A program made the translations under genes and the position numbers. This document shows positions 31,884 through 43,663 of a DNA stretch of 64,000 nucleotides, piece by piece (the first letter of the stretch is position 1; each line of letters opens with the position of its first letter). Source of the DNA: Pristionchus mayeri. Its lineage: Eukaryota > Nematoda > Chromadorea > Rhabditida > Neodiplogasteridae. The stretch covers positions 434,001 to 498,000 of the forward strand of contig BTRK01000001.1 in assembly GCA_036245805.1 (NCBI GenBank), given 5' to 3'. A model generated the notes under the pieces. The model saw only the letters and a list, made by a program, of their open reading frames with translations, did not search any database and had not been told where the DNA came from.

Positions 31884-33692
31884 AGGTCAGCATACGATAA
31901 TTAAGTTGCGAAAACGCTGGAAAACGCTGGTTTGGCGCGCTCAGCGAACATAGACATACGGGACAAGGCTTTCCTGATAGCCTATCGGTATTCCAGTACC
32001 TCTATCAAGAAAACTCGATAAAATATTGTTTCGTTGATTTGTGATTCAAAAGAAACCAGTCCGCGATACACTGATTAGCCGGAGAGAGCGGAGTGCATTC
32101 TCTCTCTCCCCTCCTCCCTCTTTTGCACCAGTTTCTGCCCCGGCGCGTGTAGAGAGCGCCTGGGCCTACAAAAGAGCGCGCTTGCATCCCTTCCTCGTCT
32201 TACCTGGGTGAGGCGCATCCGGGAAAGGGCGAAGCCCTGCCCAAATTTTTGGCGATTTGACTGGAGAGGCAGCGGAATTGGCTCCGCCCCTTTCTTCCTC
32301 GTCTCGCTTTTCTGCCGCTTTCCGTTGACACCTTTTCGCGTACTTTATGACCTCTAGCGCGTTTCAGAGATGAGATATCGACAAACGGCCAAAAGAATGA
32401 TCTTATTTGGATCCCAGCGGGCCTTTTGAGCATAGTTAGGCTGGCATAGGTTCATTTCGGCTATACCTCTTGTGGTCCCTAGATATAAGAATAAAAGTAT
32501 AATCGATTAATATTTTACTAGCCGAACTCCAATAAGGTAAGGCAATTTACATTTTGTTCTGAAGGAGCACTTCGAAGAAGGAGAAGATTAACATGTATTA
32601 GGTTGGTTCATAAGTTTCTTTATTTTTATTTGTTAAAATTTCTGTTGCCGTGCGTAGACTCTCACGATTTTCTGAATACCATGTGTTATGGCCATGATGG
32701 TAGATTACTACCATACGTTTGATTTGGATCTACGCTTCATCGTGATAAGTTGGTAAATTTCAGAAAAGAAGATATCGGAAAACGGCTATTTTTAACATTT
32801 TGGGTTGAATTCTGGTTATCGAGTATTGGTAGGATTCTGATTCTGTCCAATTAAATAATAGTTGGGGATGAGGTGTTTGTTCTGCTGTGCACGAAAAATC
32901 CGGATTCGAACGTGTGTGGGACACAGAGAACACCAAAAAGTGATGATTTCAGCGCATAAATCTGAATAAGATGATTTCAAAAACTGTAGTTCTTGAACGG
33001 GAAGACTCATATTTTCCTAAATGTGCTTGCATAATTATAGGGCAAAGTACTTCACAACCCACCGCAATCGAACACTAATCAATGTTGTGTAAGAAATTGG
33101 CGCTCAATAAATAGAGATCTATGATTTTCAAAGTTGGTCGACATGTAATTGGGCCGATATTTCTAGTAGGTTTATCAAGGCAGATTTGGTGAATCGGCTT
33201 CATACAGAATCGGCTTCATAAACATGTGCGGTGCAACCCTGACCACGACCAATTTTGCATGAGGGTTTGAAACGTGAATATTTTTGTATGCAGTAATTAC
33301 CGTTCACAAGCCCGGTTCTATACTAAATTCATCCTCGCTTCTCCCCCGGTGTAGGAATATATATTTCAACAGCAAAAACTTCAATATTAAGCCCACATAA
33401 TGGATTAAACAATATTTTTTTTAAAAAACCGCGCGTAAATCCGTTAGCGCTAATTTAAAAAGTCACGGTAATTAGTGCTTGGAATTCGTGGTAAGATATT
33501 TGTATGGCGCCCGTTTAAAAAATGTGCACGGGTGTTGGATAACTTTAAACTACCGGTGGGTCACACATTAGAGTGATATTTTTTTTTCGTTTTAACAGCA
33601 AAGAAACGGAAGATTATTGCATCAATGTGGACACTTTGAGTATTGTAGAATATTTGAAACACTGATTTACACACAAGCAAACTGGTATTTTG

Positions 33693-34907
33693 AAACGCAA
33701 CATCACAACAATTCAATGAGATGAAACCAGATGGTGTAGCTACCACACCAACCATCCAATCCATTGCATTTTCTCATACATCCATCAACTATTCGTCTTG
33801 TATCTGTATCTACCATTAAAGGGGTGCTCCGGGGAATGAATGCTAGGGAGTCCCACCACGAAAATTCTGCGCTCTCAATGGGAAACTGTAGCGAAATTAC
33901 CCCGAGAAAGAGACGAGAAATAAGAAGAGCGAGTGAAACATAAACGAACAAGCCACTACCCTGCGCTGTCAATGAACTTTGCGAGTATGTAAATAGCCTC
34001 AGAGTCGTCTGTGGAACTTCGTGCAAAGTGATTTCTGATCGGGTGAGTGGCCTCTTCAATATCCACACTGCCGCTATGGGTGGCTGAACATTCCCCGGAG
34101 CACTCCTTTAAAGAAGCACACCATCAAATCCCCAGCCTACCGTACTAGCACTTCAGTACCCCTACCATACTTCCTCATGATGGGGTGCTGATGGTCTCCC
34201 CTGTCCTCTCTGCAGCGCCCTCTTCGCTCATCACGATCGGCGCGATACTCGTCAGCACAGCACTGAAAATGTGCAATTGTAGAAATTTTTAAAATTATCC
34301 TTTGAACAGGCACATCAATCCACTAATAGGCTTCAAAACCACTATATATATCACCCTGTATATGCAATTGTCTTCATTGTATAAGCGATTCTTTGCGCGC
34401 AATTGGTGAACCAAAAAAAGATATAGAGACGGCCACAAGATGCGCAAATGTGAGATCTCGGTGAGACTGAGTTGGAGTGATAATTTTTTTTTCTCACAGC
34501 CGTTTCAGCCGGCCATACAGAGCGAGTGCGATCCGAAATAACGAGAGACTCAGAGAATTAACGAACCGGTAAATAGTTCTGCGCATTGCGCGAGCTTTTT
34601 CGTCCGCCTGGCTCATGAGAGAATGTGTGAAATTTGGTATGAAGTTATGCACAACAGTCCCAACGGCACGATATCAGTCCAAGACGGGCTCACTACTCAC
34701 TTCCTCCTCTTTGTGATCGAGTTGAATTAACATCAGTCCCTCTTCTCTTATCTTCTCACTGCAACGAGGGAGACTGTATACGCAGCAGGGAATATCATGA
34801 CATCGGCAGGAATTGTATTTGCTTACAGAGTCACGCCATCAATTAAACACATTTATTTATACCGTTGGGGGGATTAACGGTTCATGAAACACAAGAGTAA
34901 ATTGGCA
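33693..34907. other. unique loop of N
   Basis: Apart from MITE L1 (33820-34107), the loop is single-copy within this window, with a higher GC section (34120-34270) and an acceptor-like TTTTTTTTCTCACAG at about 34500. No open frame long enough to support a gene was found; exons could be hidden. Confidence 0.4.
33820..34107. mobile_element. TTAA MITE family L, copy 1
   Basis: 288 bp bounded by TTAA (33816-33819, 34108-34111). TIR AGGGGTGCTCCGGGGAATG and reverse. Close sibling of 61386-61672, sharing CTAGGGAGTCCCACCACGAA and GTGATTTCTGATCGGGT. The reading frames across it differ between copies, so it is non-coding. Confidence 0.9.
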
Positions 34908-36699
34908 AAATACCAGTTTGCTTGCGTGTAAATCAGTGTTTCAAATATTCTACAATACTCAAAGTGTCCACATTGATGCAATAATCTTCCGTTTCTTTGC
35001 TGTTAAAACGAAAAAAAAATATCACTCTAATGTGTGACCCACCGGTAGTTTAAAGTTATCCAACACCCGTGCACATTTTTTAAACGGGCGCCATACAAAT
35101 ATCTTACCACGAATTCCAAGCACTAATTACCGTGACTTTTTAAATTAGCGCTAACGGATTTACGCGCGGTTTTTTTAAAAAAATATTGTTTAATCGAATA
35201 TGTGGGCTTAATATTGAAGTTTTTGCTGTTGAAATATATATTCCTACACCGGGGGAGAAGCGAGGATGAATTTAGTATAGAACCGGGCTTGTGAACGGTA
35301 ATTACTGCATACAAAAATATTCACGTTTCAAACCCTCATGCAAAATTGGTCGTGGTCAGGGTTGCACCGCACATGTTTATGAAGCCGATTCACCAAATCT
35401 GCCTTGATAAACCTACTAGAAATATCGGCCCAATTACATGTCGACCAACTTTGAAAATCATAGATCTCTATTTATTGAGCGCCAATTTCTTACACAACAT
35501 TGATTAGTGTTCGATTGCGGTGGGTTGTGAAGTACTTTGCCCTATAATTATGCAAGCACATTTAGGAAAATATGAGTCTTCCCGTTCAAGAACTACAGTT
35601 TTTGAAATCATCTTATTCAGATTTATGCGCTGAAATCATCACTTTTTGGTGTTCTCTGTGTCCCACACACGTTCGAATCCGGATTTTTCGTGCACAGCAG
35701 AACAAACACCTCATCCCCAACTATTATTTAATTGGACAGAATCAGAATCCTACCAATACTCGATAACCAGAATTCAACCCAAAATGTTAAAAATAGCCGT
35801 TTTCCGATATCTTCTTTTCTGAAATTTACCAACTTATCACGATGAAGCGTAGATCCAAATCAAACGTATGGTAGTAATCTACCATCATGGCCATAACACA
35901 TGGTATTCAGAAAATCGTGAGAGTCTACGCACGGCAACAGAAATTTTAACAAATAAAAATAAAGAAACTTATGAACCAACCTAATACATGTTAATCTTCT
36001 CCTTCTTCGAAGTGCTCCTTCAGAACAAAATGTAAATTGCCTTACCTTATTGGAGTTCGGCTAGTAAAATATTAATCGATTATACTTTTATTCTTATATC
36101 TAGGGACCACAAGAGGTATAGCCGAAATGAACCTATGCCAGCCTAACTATGCTCAAAAGGCCCGCTGGGATCCAAATAAGATCATTCTTTTGGCCGTTTG
36201 TCGATATCTCATCTCTGAAACGCGCTAGAGGTCATAAAGTACGCGAAAAGGTGTCAACGGAAAGCGGCAGAAAAGCGAGACGAGGAAGAAAGGGGCGGAG
36301 CCAATTCCGCTGCCTCTCCAGTCAAATCGCCAAAAATTTGGGCAGGGCTTCGCCCTTTCCCGGATGCGCCTCACCCAGGTAAGACGAGGAAGGGATGCAA
36401 GCGCGCTCTTTTGTAGGCCCAGGCGCTCTCTACACGCGCCGGGGCAGAAACTGGTGCAAAAGAGGGAGGAGGGGGAGAGAGAGAATGCACTCCGCTCTCT
36501 CCGGCTAATCAGTGTATCGCGGACTGGTTTCTTTTGAATCACAAATCAACGAAACAATATTTTATCGAGTTTTCTTGATAGAGGTACTGGAATACCGATA
36601 GGCTATCAGGAAAGCCTTGTCCCGTATGTCTATGTTCGCTGAGCGCGCCAAACCAGCGTTTTCCAGCGTTTTCGCAACTTAATTATCGTATGCTGACCT

Positions 36700-38063
36700 A
36701 TTCAGAGAACACTTTTACCAGCGGGCCAGGGCTATATCGAAAGGCAATGGAAAGAGAGAATGAAGCTTGTGATTCCTAAATCTCGCTTTCGAGGTGAAAT
36801 GTGTCAGAGGAAAGTGGGCGGAGCTTGGGGAGTCTACTTATATCGCTATCCAGATAATGCATGGAAGCGGGCAAGGCGAAGCATCATAGAGTGGAATAAA
36901 TGTTATACTTGCTGCTCACTCATCAATGCAACTTCGTCTGAATAAATATTAGTTTTATTCCACCCGACACCGAACTCGGATCAACACTGTTTGAAATCTC
37001 GAAACTAAAAGGTCGATGTGGTGCCAGAATCAAACAGGTGATGCTCAAAATTGTTTTCATTTCAAAACCACGATGATTTTGTTAAACAAAATAAAATAAA
37101 AAAATCGCAATCGTGGCCGAGTTCGATAGGAATGTCTTCCCGAAAGTCATCAACGGCATTTTAAAATTCGTAATAAAAATTTAACCACAACTAAACCTAC
37201 AATTCGCGACAAACAATGTCAACTTTCACGCAAGTCTTCTCAATGATCGCCTCGTTCTTCTACCAATATCACCAGCATCTCTCACCTTGTGCACTCTACT
37301 ATCTCTATTGTAGATATTACCACATGCTGCATCAGTGAGCGCAGCACCAATATACGGTTGTAGCAGCTTCTGATGTCATGTCGGCCGTGCAGTAGATCTG
37401 AGATCGATTCGAAAAGAACTTTTTCAACTACTTCTTTTTCAATCGGTTGCAGATTAGAAAATTTTGTGTTTCAGAAGCCACACTTATTGTGCTGGAGAAA
37501 CACTGTTTAATATTTTGAGGGCCTATCTGTTTAAAAAAAAACGTAATGCGAAGATAATGACGAGCTGCAGTTAAAAAGGTGCTTTCCAGGCTGTCATAAG
37601 TTTCAACGTATCCCTGTAAGAATACAGATCTGCTCAATGCAATTTTGCCCCAATCCGAGGTTGAATATCATTTCTAAATAGACTCAAAAAATACTTTCAG
37701 TTCTGAAGTAACATACCCAGTTACAATGGTGTCCCAAGATTATTCAAATTAAGAATACACTAGATAGAAAGGGATTCAAACTGGAACCTGCAATGGATGG
37801 AACTAAAATACCGTGTGAACGATGAAGAAGATGATGCCGGACGAAGCATTCGGACACTGGAAGGTTAGGTTATAAACAACTACAGTAGACAGGTAATTTA
37901 ACAAAACTTGCTGTTTTTGTTTTACATATTTCACACAACTTCCCATTCATTTTTTCGAACTGTCCGACCTTGTTCGCTTTCGTCTACAGCCTCTGCACAT
38001 TTTGAACTTAAAGTGCAAGAAAAAGTTTATTCAAAAGTTGCAATTTGAGAAGCCACGTGCTTA
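36700..38063. other. spacer with composite repeat copy at 36930-37330
   Basis: 36930-37330 is collinear with 55830-56060 plus 56640-56740: AATATTARTTTTATTCC-like, GGTGCCAGAATCAAACAGGTG, AATCGTGGCCG, GTCAACTTTCAC. A degenerate peptide IAIVAEFDRN/KVINGILKF recurs in that family. GGGCGGAGC occurs at about 36811. No gene called in the remainder. Confidence 0.5.
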
Positions 38064-38065
38064 TA

Positions 38066-39041
38066 TGAGGCCGTTTGCCTAAGAATCGAGCAGATTCGCG
38101 TGTTTCTGGCACAGGCCAAAAATCTCAATTCTCTTTAACTTCGCGATTTGGGGTAATCGAGGGTGCTGAACACGATAGGCATATTCATTTTGCTCGTGTA
38201 ACGTCCGTTGGCTCCAGACGGCGTCACGTTGAAATCACATCTTTTCGAGTATCTAACCTCTCGGAGGTGCTAATTTTACGCGACTAGGGTTCCCGGGGTA
38301 GAATTTGATGCTGATCACGCCTATCTATTTCATTTTTCATGAATTATTAAAATTATTTTTAAAAATAGAACTTTTCTCATTCACAAAAGTAAGTTGGGAG
38401 GCCTACGTCAAAAGAACCGGCTTGAAGAGAGGATTCAGAATCTGTGTTTACAGCCAATTTCGCTCACGGGTTCGAAAGATTGGAGTGAAAAAGTGAGCCC
38501 AGATCGGCAAGAGAGGCGAGAGAGTGTGTGGATGGGAGAGTGCGAGGAGGGAGGAGAACACTACCAGGGGGAGGAACGAGGGAGAGACGAGAGAAAGCAT
38601 CGAATTTTGTCCATCTGGGCTCACTTTTTCACTCCAATCTTTCGAACCCGTGAGCGAAATTGGCTGTAAACACAGATTCTGAATCCTCTCTTCAAGCCGG
38701 TTCTTTTGACGTAGGCTTACTTTTGTCAATGCGAAAAGTTGTATTTTTAAAAATAATTTTAATAATTCATGAAAAATGAAATAAATATGCGTGATCAGCA
38801 TCAAATTCTACCCCGGAAACCCTAGTCGCGTAAAATTAGCACCTCCGAGAGGCCAGATACTCGAAAAGATGTGATTTCAACGTGACGCCGTCTGGAGCCA
38901 ACGAACATTACACGAGCAAAATGAATGTGCCTATCGTGTTCAGCAACCTCGATTACCCCAAATCGCGAAGTTAACGATAATTGAGATTTTTGGCCTGTTT
39001 TTTTTTTCAACACTTGCCCGATTCTTAGGCAAACAGCCTCA
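38066..39041. mobile_element. TA-flanked foldback G
   Basis: 976 bp; ends TGAGGCCGTTTGCCTAAGAA and its reverse (TTAGGCAAACAGCCTCA), with TA outside. Arms about 440 bp, centre GA-rich (38510-38600). Contains GATAGGCATATTCATTTTG and TTGGCTCCAGACGGCGTCAC, the diverged equivalents of blocks in F. Same family as F and Q, and likely T. Confidence 0.85.
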
Positions 39042-39043
39042 TA

Positions 39044-42000
39044 TCCATGTTTAAATGAGGTAATTATATTTACTCTAATTGGCCATTCTGGATTGTGTTT
39101 CATATCATGAATATAACTTGACAACAACTTGTCAATAGAGTATCATATCACGCGTGTCGCATAAGAATTGAATAGATTTGTGAACAGCCTGGTACATTTT
39201 TCACCCCTGCATCTGTGAGCGTTTTTGGCAGTTCCTATGGTCCCTCAACAGAAACCACCAAGTGTTGCTCCACATCTCGATCCTCAACGATGCTAGACGC
39301 CGTCAAAGTCGACGGCTTCCGAAAATTGCTCTTTTTCATTGCTCGGTCCACAGAGGGTCTGGTGACTCGAGTTCAAAACCATTCTGCTCCAAATTTCATG
39401 GAGCATAAGCTGAAGCCTAAGCCTAACCTATCGATACAGTAATTAATTTTTTTATTAACCGATTAAATTAATTGATTTTCACCACATCTCGATAGCATAT
39501 AATTGTTTTGGCTTAATTGATAGAGCTCGACGAGACGAATCGAATGGTATGCTGAATGCGTATGGAAATCGTGCAGATGAGCAAGGATTGTTAAGGGGGA
39601 AGAGTAGAAGAAGATTGAATAGGTTGTAGTTTTATGAATATAATAGAGATATGTACTGGGAATTAAACGATAAAAAATGGTTTGAATAGTGCTCGAAACC
39701 TTGGATCACATGGCACAAACTTAAGAAAAAGTTGTCCAGTGTTCGGTGCTGATCTTCCCCATTTGTTGGAGGTTCGCTCGATAAAAACTATCATGCAGTT
39801 GCATTATATATTGATTGCTTATTTAATAAAATAATTAGGTTAATTAATTGCAGCTCACACGGACGAGCAGAAGCGTACCACATCATTCCATAACGATAGA
39901 AAGCGGGGAGATCTTTTCGAAATAAAATTACAAAGTCGAAACTTGATGTACATCTGAAACATATCGCAATTTTACAAACGATTTTGGGAACCCGAGCTTA
40001 ATAACTTGTGTTTCCGACTGACTATGAAACGCCAATATTTTCAATTGTGATCGAATTTGAGAATTGCGATAAGAAATTTCGCGCCAAAAAGTTAAAATTT
40101 TTGAACAATTTACCGGCTGAAGTGTAGTCCACTCTTGGTGACTCCATACCTAAAGTATGGCTGTCGGGAGGTCATTTTGAAAAATCTGTGCCACCCCCCT
40201 CCCGTTCTAAAGGATAACGCGTTTTAATTATTTTCACTTGCATGTAACCATTACTTTGGTGAAAATCGATCAATACAAAAAAATGAGTTGAAAAATTCAA
40301 ATTTCGTATTGACGATACCATGCATATCAGAAGGCTGGGAATATTCTCAAATTATGCTGCGACCTCTACAGCCTCCATCAGTCATTGAGTGGTATGAGCT
40401 GCAACATTGCATCCTTATCTCTCGCATTCCTCACTCATCTCACAAGTGGTTGGTCAGCTGCTTGGACGACCGAACTGGAATGAAAATTGTTAGTGGTAAT
40501 GGCAGCAGAGCTCTTTGATTTTGAGGAAAATCGACCGGAAAAGCCTATACCTATGCCCTCGGGCAACTCATGCAGCACTCCATGTACCTGCTTTAGCAAT
40601 TGATGGGAAGAACCACTGAAACTAGTTACTATATAATCGTGTGAGAGACTGCGAGATCGCCTACATCTGGATCTGTTCAGATGACATTCCAACGGTGAAA
40701 CATGAATTAATATGCGCAGTCAACGTGGTAATTTGTCAGCTATGTTCACTGTCTCTCATAGAATACAAATCCTAATATTCAAAACACTCGTTTCAGTGCA
40801 TTCTGAAATTTTAAAAAACCAGGAAAGTGTGCGCTTCACCATCGGAATTAAACTAATAGAAATTAAAAATTCAATACGATCGCACTACCGAGCAAACAAA
40901 TCCCCCGTTATGCCACAATAACGACGCGTGTATGAGTGCAGTCGCAGTGGGTTATAAGTTATTGGCTCCAGTCTAGAATCAGTTATTGAAAATTATTGAA
41001 ATACGAAGGAGCAAGCGGACATCCCACTAAATTTGAAATAATGATTAACATTTACATATGAGATGGAGCAACATGTACCCGGGTGTGCATTGCTACACCA
41101 CCTTCAAAAAGATTGAGCAAGTAAGCACGATTGCGATAATAAATACCTAGTCCGGGCACCCAGCCGGTTTTTGTGACATGTTTACATAGTCGCACTATTC
41201 ACCGCACATTTAGTCCCATAACGGAAAATTCTTAAACTTCAATGCGTTAACTAGTAGGGTTGTGAATATTTCCCTTTGCCGTTGTTGTTCAATCGAAGAA
41301 ATTCTAATTCCAATAGAAAAAGAGCTGGTAAGCAGACAAAATATTTTTATATTTTTTTACACTATAGATGTGGGAAAGATTAAAGATGTTCTATTCGCAA
41401 GAAGATTTATACTTATTTTCGTCTATCAAAAATGTCCCGATGGTATGTGTTTGGACATGTCGATTGTGGAGAATATTGCCTAAACCCCTTCCGCACAATT
41501 TGATGGACCCGATTGGTCAATTTCGATCTCAGTCAGCGGTTGCTTAGCAGTTTCCTTGGATGAGAGAGGCGGGGCTCGACGACCGAGATGGGCGGAGCCT
41601 CCGTACTAATCGGGGCTATTGAAAGGAGTCGAGGAATCGGTAGGATTCGCGTGATTTTCCTGTATAATGGAATTCTAGTCTGTTCACCACCATAAATTGA
41701 GAGAGAATTTACCCGTGGCAATGGAATATATCTCTCTGTTGTAAAAATTAAATTAAAAGGCAGTGATGTTGACGCCTCAGCGATAGCACTCTAACAAGGT
41801 TAGGGATGCACGGCAATGGTGTAAGAGCCCTTAGACGCAAAAAAACGAACAAATTTCACTTTTTGATCGCAGAATTGCATTTAACGATGCACACAGAAAT
41901 GCCAGTACATTAAGAACTCTCACAGCATCCGCTCACCAGGCCAAAACATTTACCAATTTCACCAGCTCTTTTTAATTCTCAAAAAAAATAATTATCTTAA

Positions 42001-42100
42001 TCCCATGCTACAGAGGCAGCAGCAGTATTCTATCGCTGACTTTCTGCGATGGAAAATATGCGCTATTTTTTTCGTGTTAGCAATGCCGTACCAAGCAGAT
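39044..42100. other. unclassified 3-kb stretch
   Basis: No confident gene. A 75-codon frame at 39215-39442 (GTG start; DAVKVDGFRKLLFFIARSTE, KLKPKPNLSIQ) is the most protein-like. 40740-40810 resembles 52500-52570 (CAAAACACTCGTTTCAGTGCA versus CAAAGCACTCATTTCAGCGC), another dispersed repeat. 41530-41620 has GGCGGGGC and GGGCGGAGC, promoter-like GC motifs, without an obvious downstream gene. Confidence 0.35.
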
Positions 42101-42682
42101 TGCAGTAACATTCACCAATTGGATTTGTAATGCAAGTGAAACGCGTGTGCACACGTATACTTGCGACTCGTACCTCGAATTCTCTGATACAATTTGTTTC
42201 AGGTCTTGTTGTCGCCTGTTGTGAAGATTCAAGATGGTGCAGTAACGTCCTCAGCTGCAGCATCGACTTTACCCGAGAAACGATGAACGCTGCTCTACCC
42301 ACGACTCGTACAGCAGCGGCTGCAATGGCCGGAAGGAATTCATGTGAGCTTGGTCGAACGAATAATGAGTTGTGTAAGAGATGGTAAGGAGAAAACAATT
42401 TAAATCTGAACCGAACGATCATTAGAAATAAGGATGATTGTGGAAAAATATCAATCGAATATGATTCTAAATTAATTTCGTGCAGATCTGCACGTTGTTC
42501 CTCTTGGGCTTTCGTTCGTCAACTGAGCGGATTAGCATGTGCCTTTATCTCTGCGTATACTCCCCTAATGAGTAAGAAAAATCGAAGTAATATGTTTGTT
42601 TTTTCAAACGGACCTGGTCGTATCATCAAAAATTTACCTTTCCAAGGCTTTCATGACAATTCTGAAACACCAATTATCCCCT
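42100..42682. repeat. composite repeat block K, copy 1
   Basis: Inverted relative to 59040-59650: shares CAATTTGTTTCAGGTCTTGT, GAACGATCRTT, GAATATGATTCTAAATTA-like and CTTTCATGACAATTCTGAAA. It ends at 42682 where LINE sequence begins. The other side of the broken repeat (block J) resumes at about 47101, so the LINE split it. Confidence 0.7.
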
Positions 42683-42729
42683 TCCATTTCTCTCGTCGCG
42701 AGCGGTTCGCTCCCATTTCTCTCCCTCGA

Positions 42730-43425
42730 ATGACCTCTCCCTCGCCCCCTTTGGCGACGCAGGAGTCTGTTGACCTCCTCACCGACCTCGTCAAGAGTCT
42801 CATAGTCAAGCTAGACACCTATGGAGCTGCCTTATCTCGTCCTCCTACCGTACCCTCTCCTGCCGTCTCCTCGCCCACTCTGGACTCTCGCACCTACGCC
42901 TCAGTGGTGCGCGCCCTCGCCGACTCGGACAAGATCAAAGATAAAGCGCAACGTGCAGTGTTGGTGGGTTCCCCTGAAATGTCTACTCCTCAGGAGACAA
43001 CCTCGAAAGATGAAAAAACTCTCAAGAAGATTGTAGAAGTTGCTCAGGATGCAGAACTGATCGATGCCTTCAACAAAGGGCTAATCACTCATCGCCGTTT
43101 CCTTGAGGCCAAGACCCCTGGTAGACGCATTATCAAGTTCTCTCTCCCTTCCTCCCAGTTGCGTGATCGTTTGCTTCATGGAGTGAGATCCATCGGTCGT
43201 CCCTCCTTCTTTGAACCGTCCATGTTCATGCGAAGGGATCTGATGCCGAGTGAATTGGAGCAGGAAAGGAAATCTCGTGATAAAGCGCGCAAGCGTAACC
43301 TTCAAGCTGACTGTCTCATGTGGGGTGTACGTGATTGCGAGCTGGTACAGTTCCGCGGACCGAACTACCGCCCACTCCCTACCGTACTCATCTGGAGAAG
43401 TCTGAAAAGACACACAACAGTATGA
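42730..43425 (+). CDS. LINE ORF1 protein
   Basis: Start chosen at ATG 42730 (MTSPSPPLATQESVDLLTDL), because the longer upstream frame from 42568 is made of the host repeat K. About 231 residues: Ser/Pro-rich linker (LSRPPTVPSPAVSSPTLDS), then a basic nucleic-acid-binding-like region (RRIIKFSLPSSQLRDRLLHG, QERKSRDKARKRNLQADCLM, VRDCELVQFRGPNYRPL) like the C-terminal part of other nematode LINE ORF1 proteins. The sense frame then shifts near 43377 to EKSEKTHNSMKPTSQ..., so the last part is broken. No CCHC knuckle seen. Confidence 0.75.
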   Translation: MTSPSPPLATQESVDLLTDLVKSLIVKLDTYGAALSRPPTVPSPAVSSPTLDSRTYASVVRALADSDKIKDKAQRAVLVGSPEMSTPQETTSKDEKTLKKIVEVAQDAELIDAFNKGLITHRRFLEAKTPGRRIIKFSLPSSQLRDRLLHGVRSIGRPSFFEPSMFMRRDLMPSELEQERKSRDKARKRNLQADCLMWGVRDCELVQFRGPNYRPLPTVLIWRSLKRHTTV

Positions 43426-43663
43426 AACCGACATCTCAAATCAAGCCAAGCGAATCTGCCACAGCCTCCTCTGGCAACAAGATAGTCTCTCCGTCCAATC
43501 ACAATGAGGAGAAATCTTCTTCTCCATCAGTCGAACGTCCAATGCCCCATGTTTCCTCTCGAAACAACAAGAATCTGCCGAAAAAAGAAGAGACCCCTCT
43601 ATGTCTTCTTCAGGTGGTACGACGGCCGTGACGGACAATCGGGCTCCCTCTCTCGTCTAGGGT

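Larger units (their letters stand above)
31884..36699. mobile_element. giant foldback N with 1.8-kb arms
   Basis: Left arm 31884-33692 and right arm 34908-36699 are near-identical inverted copies; terminal sequence AGGTCAGCATACGATAATTA on both sides. Differences seen by eye are a few indels. Each arm holds a GC-rich module (about 32080-32340) resembling that in the segmental duplication, a mariner-like terminus TTAGGTTGGTTCATAAGTTT (32599), and a 64-codon frame (35572-35766 and its mirror 33010-32816, MSLPVQELQFLKSSYSDLCA) with no known family. The 1.2-kb loop contains MITE L1. No transposase found; ends show no obvious target duplication. Confidence 0.8.

Noticed and set aside
33703..34068. 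121-codon minus frame in the loop of N
   Set aside because: Almost entirely MITE L; the sibling copy at 61.4 kb has a disrupted, different frame.
37005..37040. T-loop-like GCCAGAATCAAACAGGTG repeated in three composite copies, hinting at a tRNA-derived SINE
   Set aside because: Stem pairing is mismatched and no A box or poly-III terminator is present.
38394..38804. Two overlapping frames of 91 and 118 codons in G
   Set aside because: They are mirror images of the two palindrome arms, not independent genes.
42568..42729. Upstream extension of LINE ORF1 (54 extra codons)
   Set aside because: That sequence belongs mostly to host repeat K, present without LINE at 59 kb; the start was moved to 42730.
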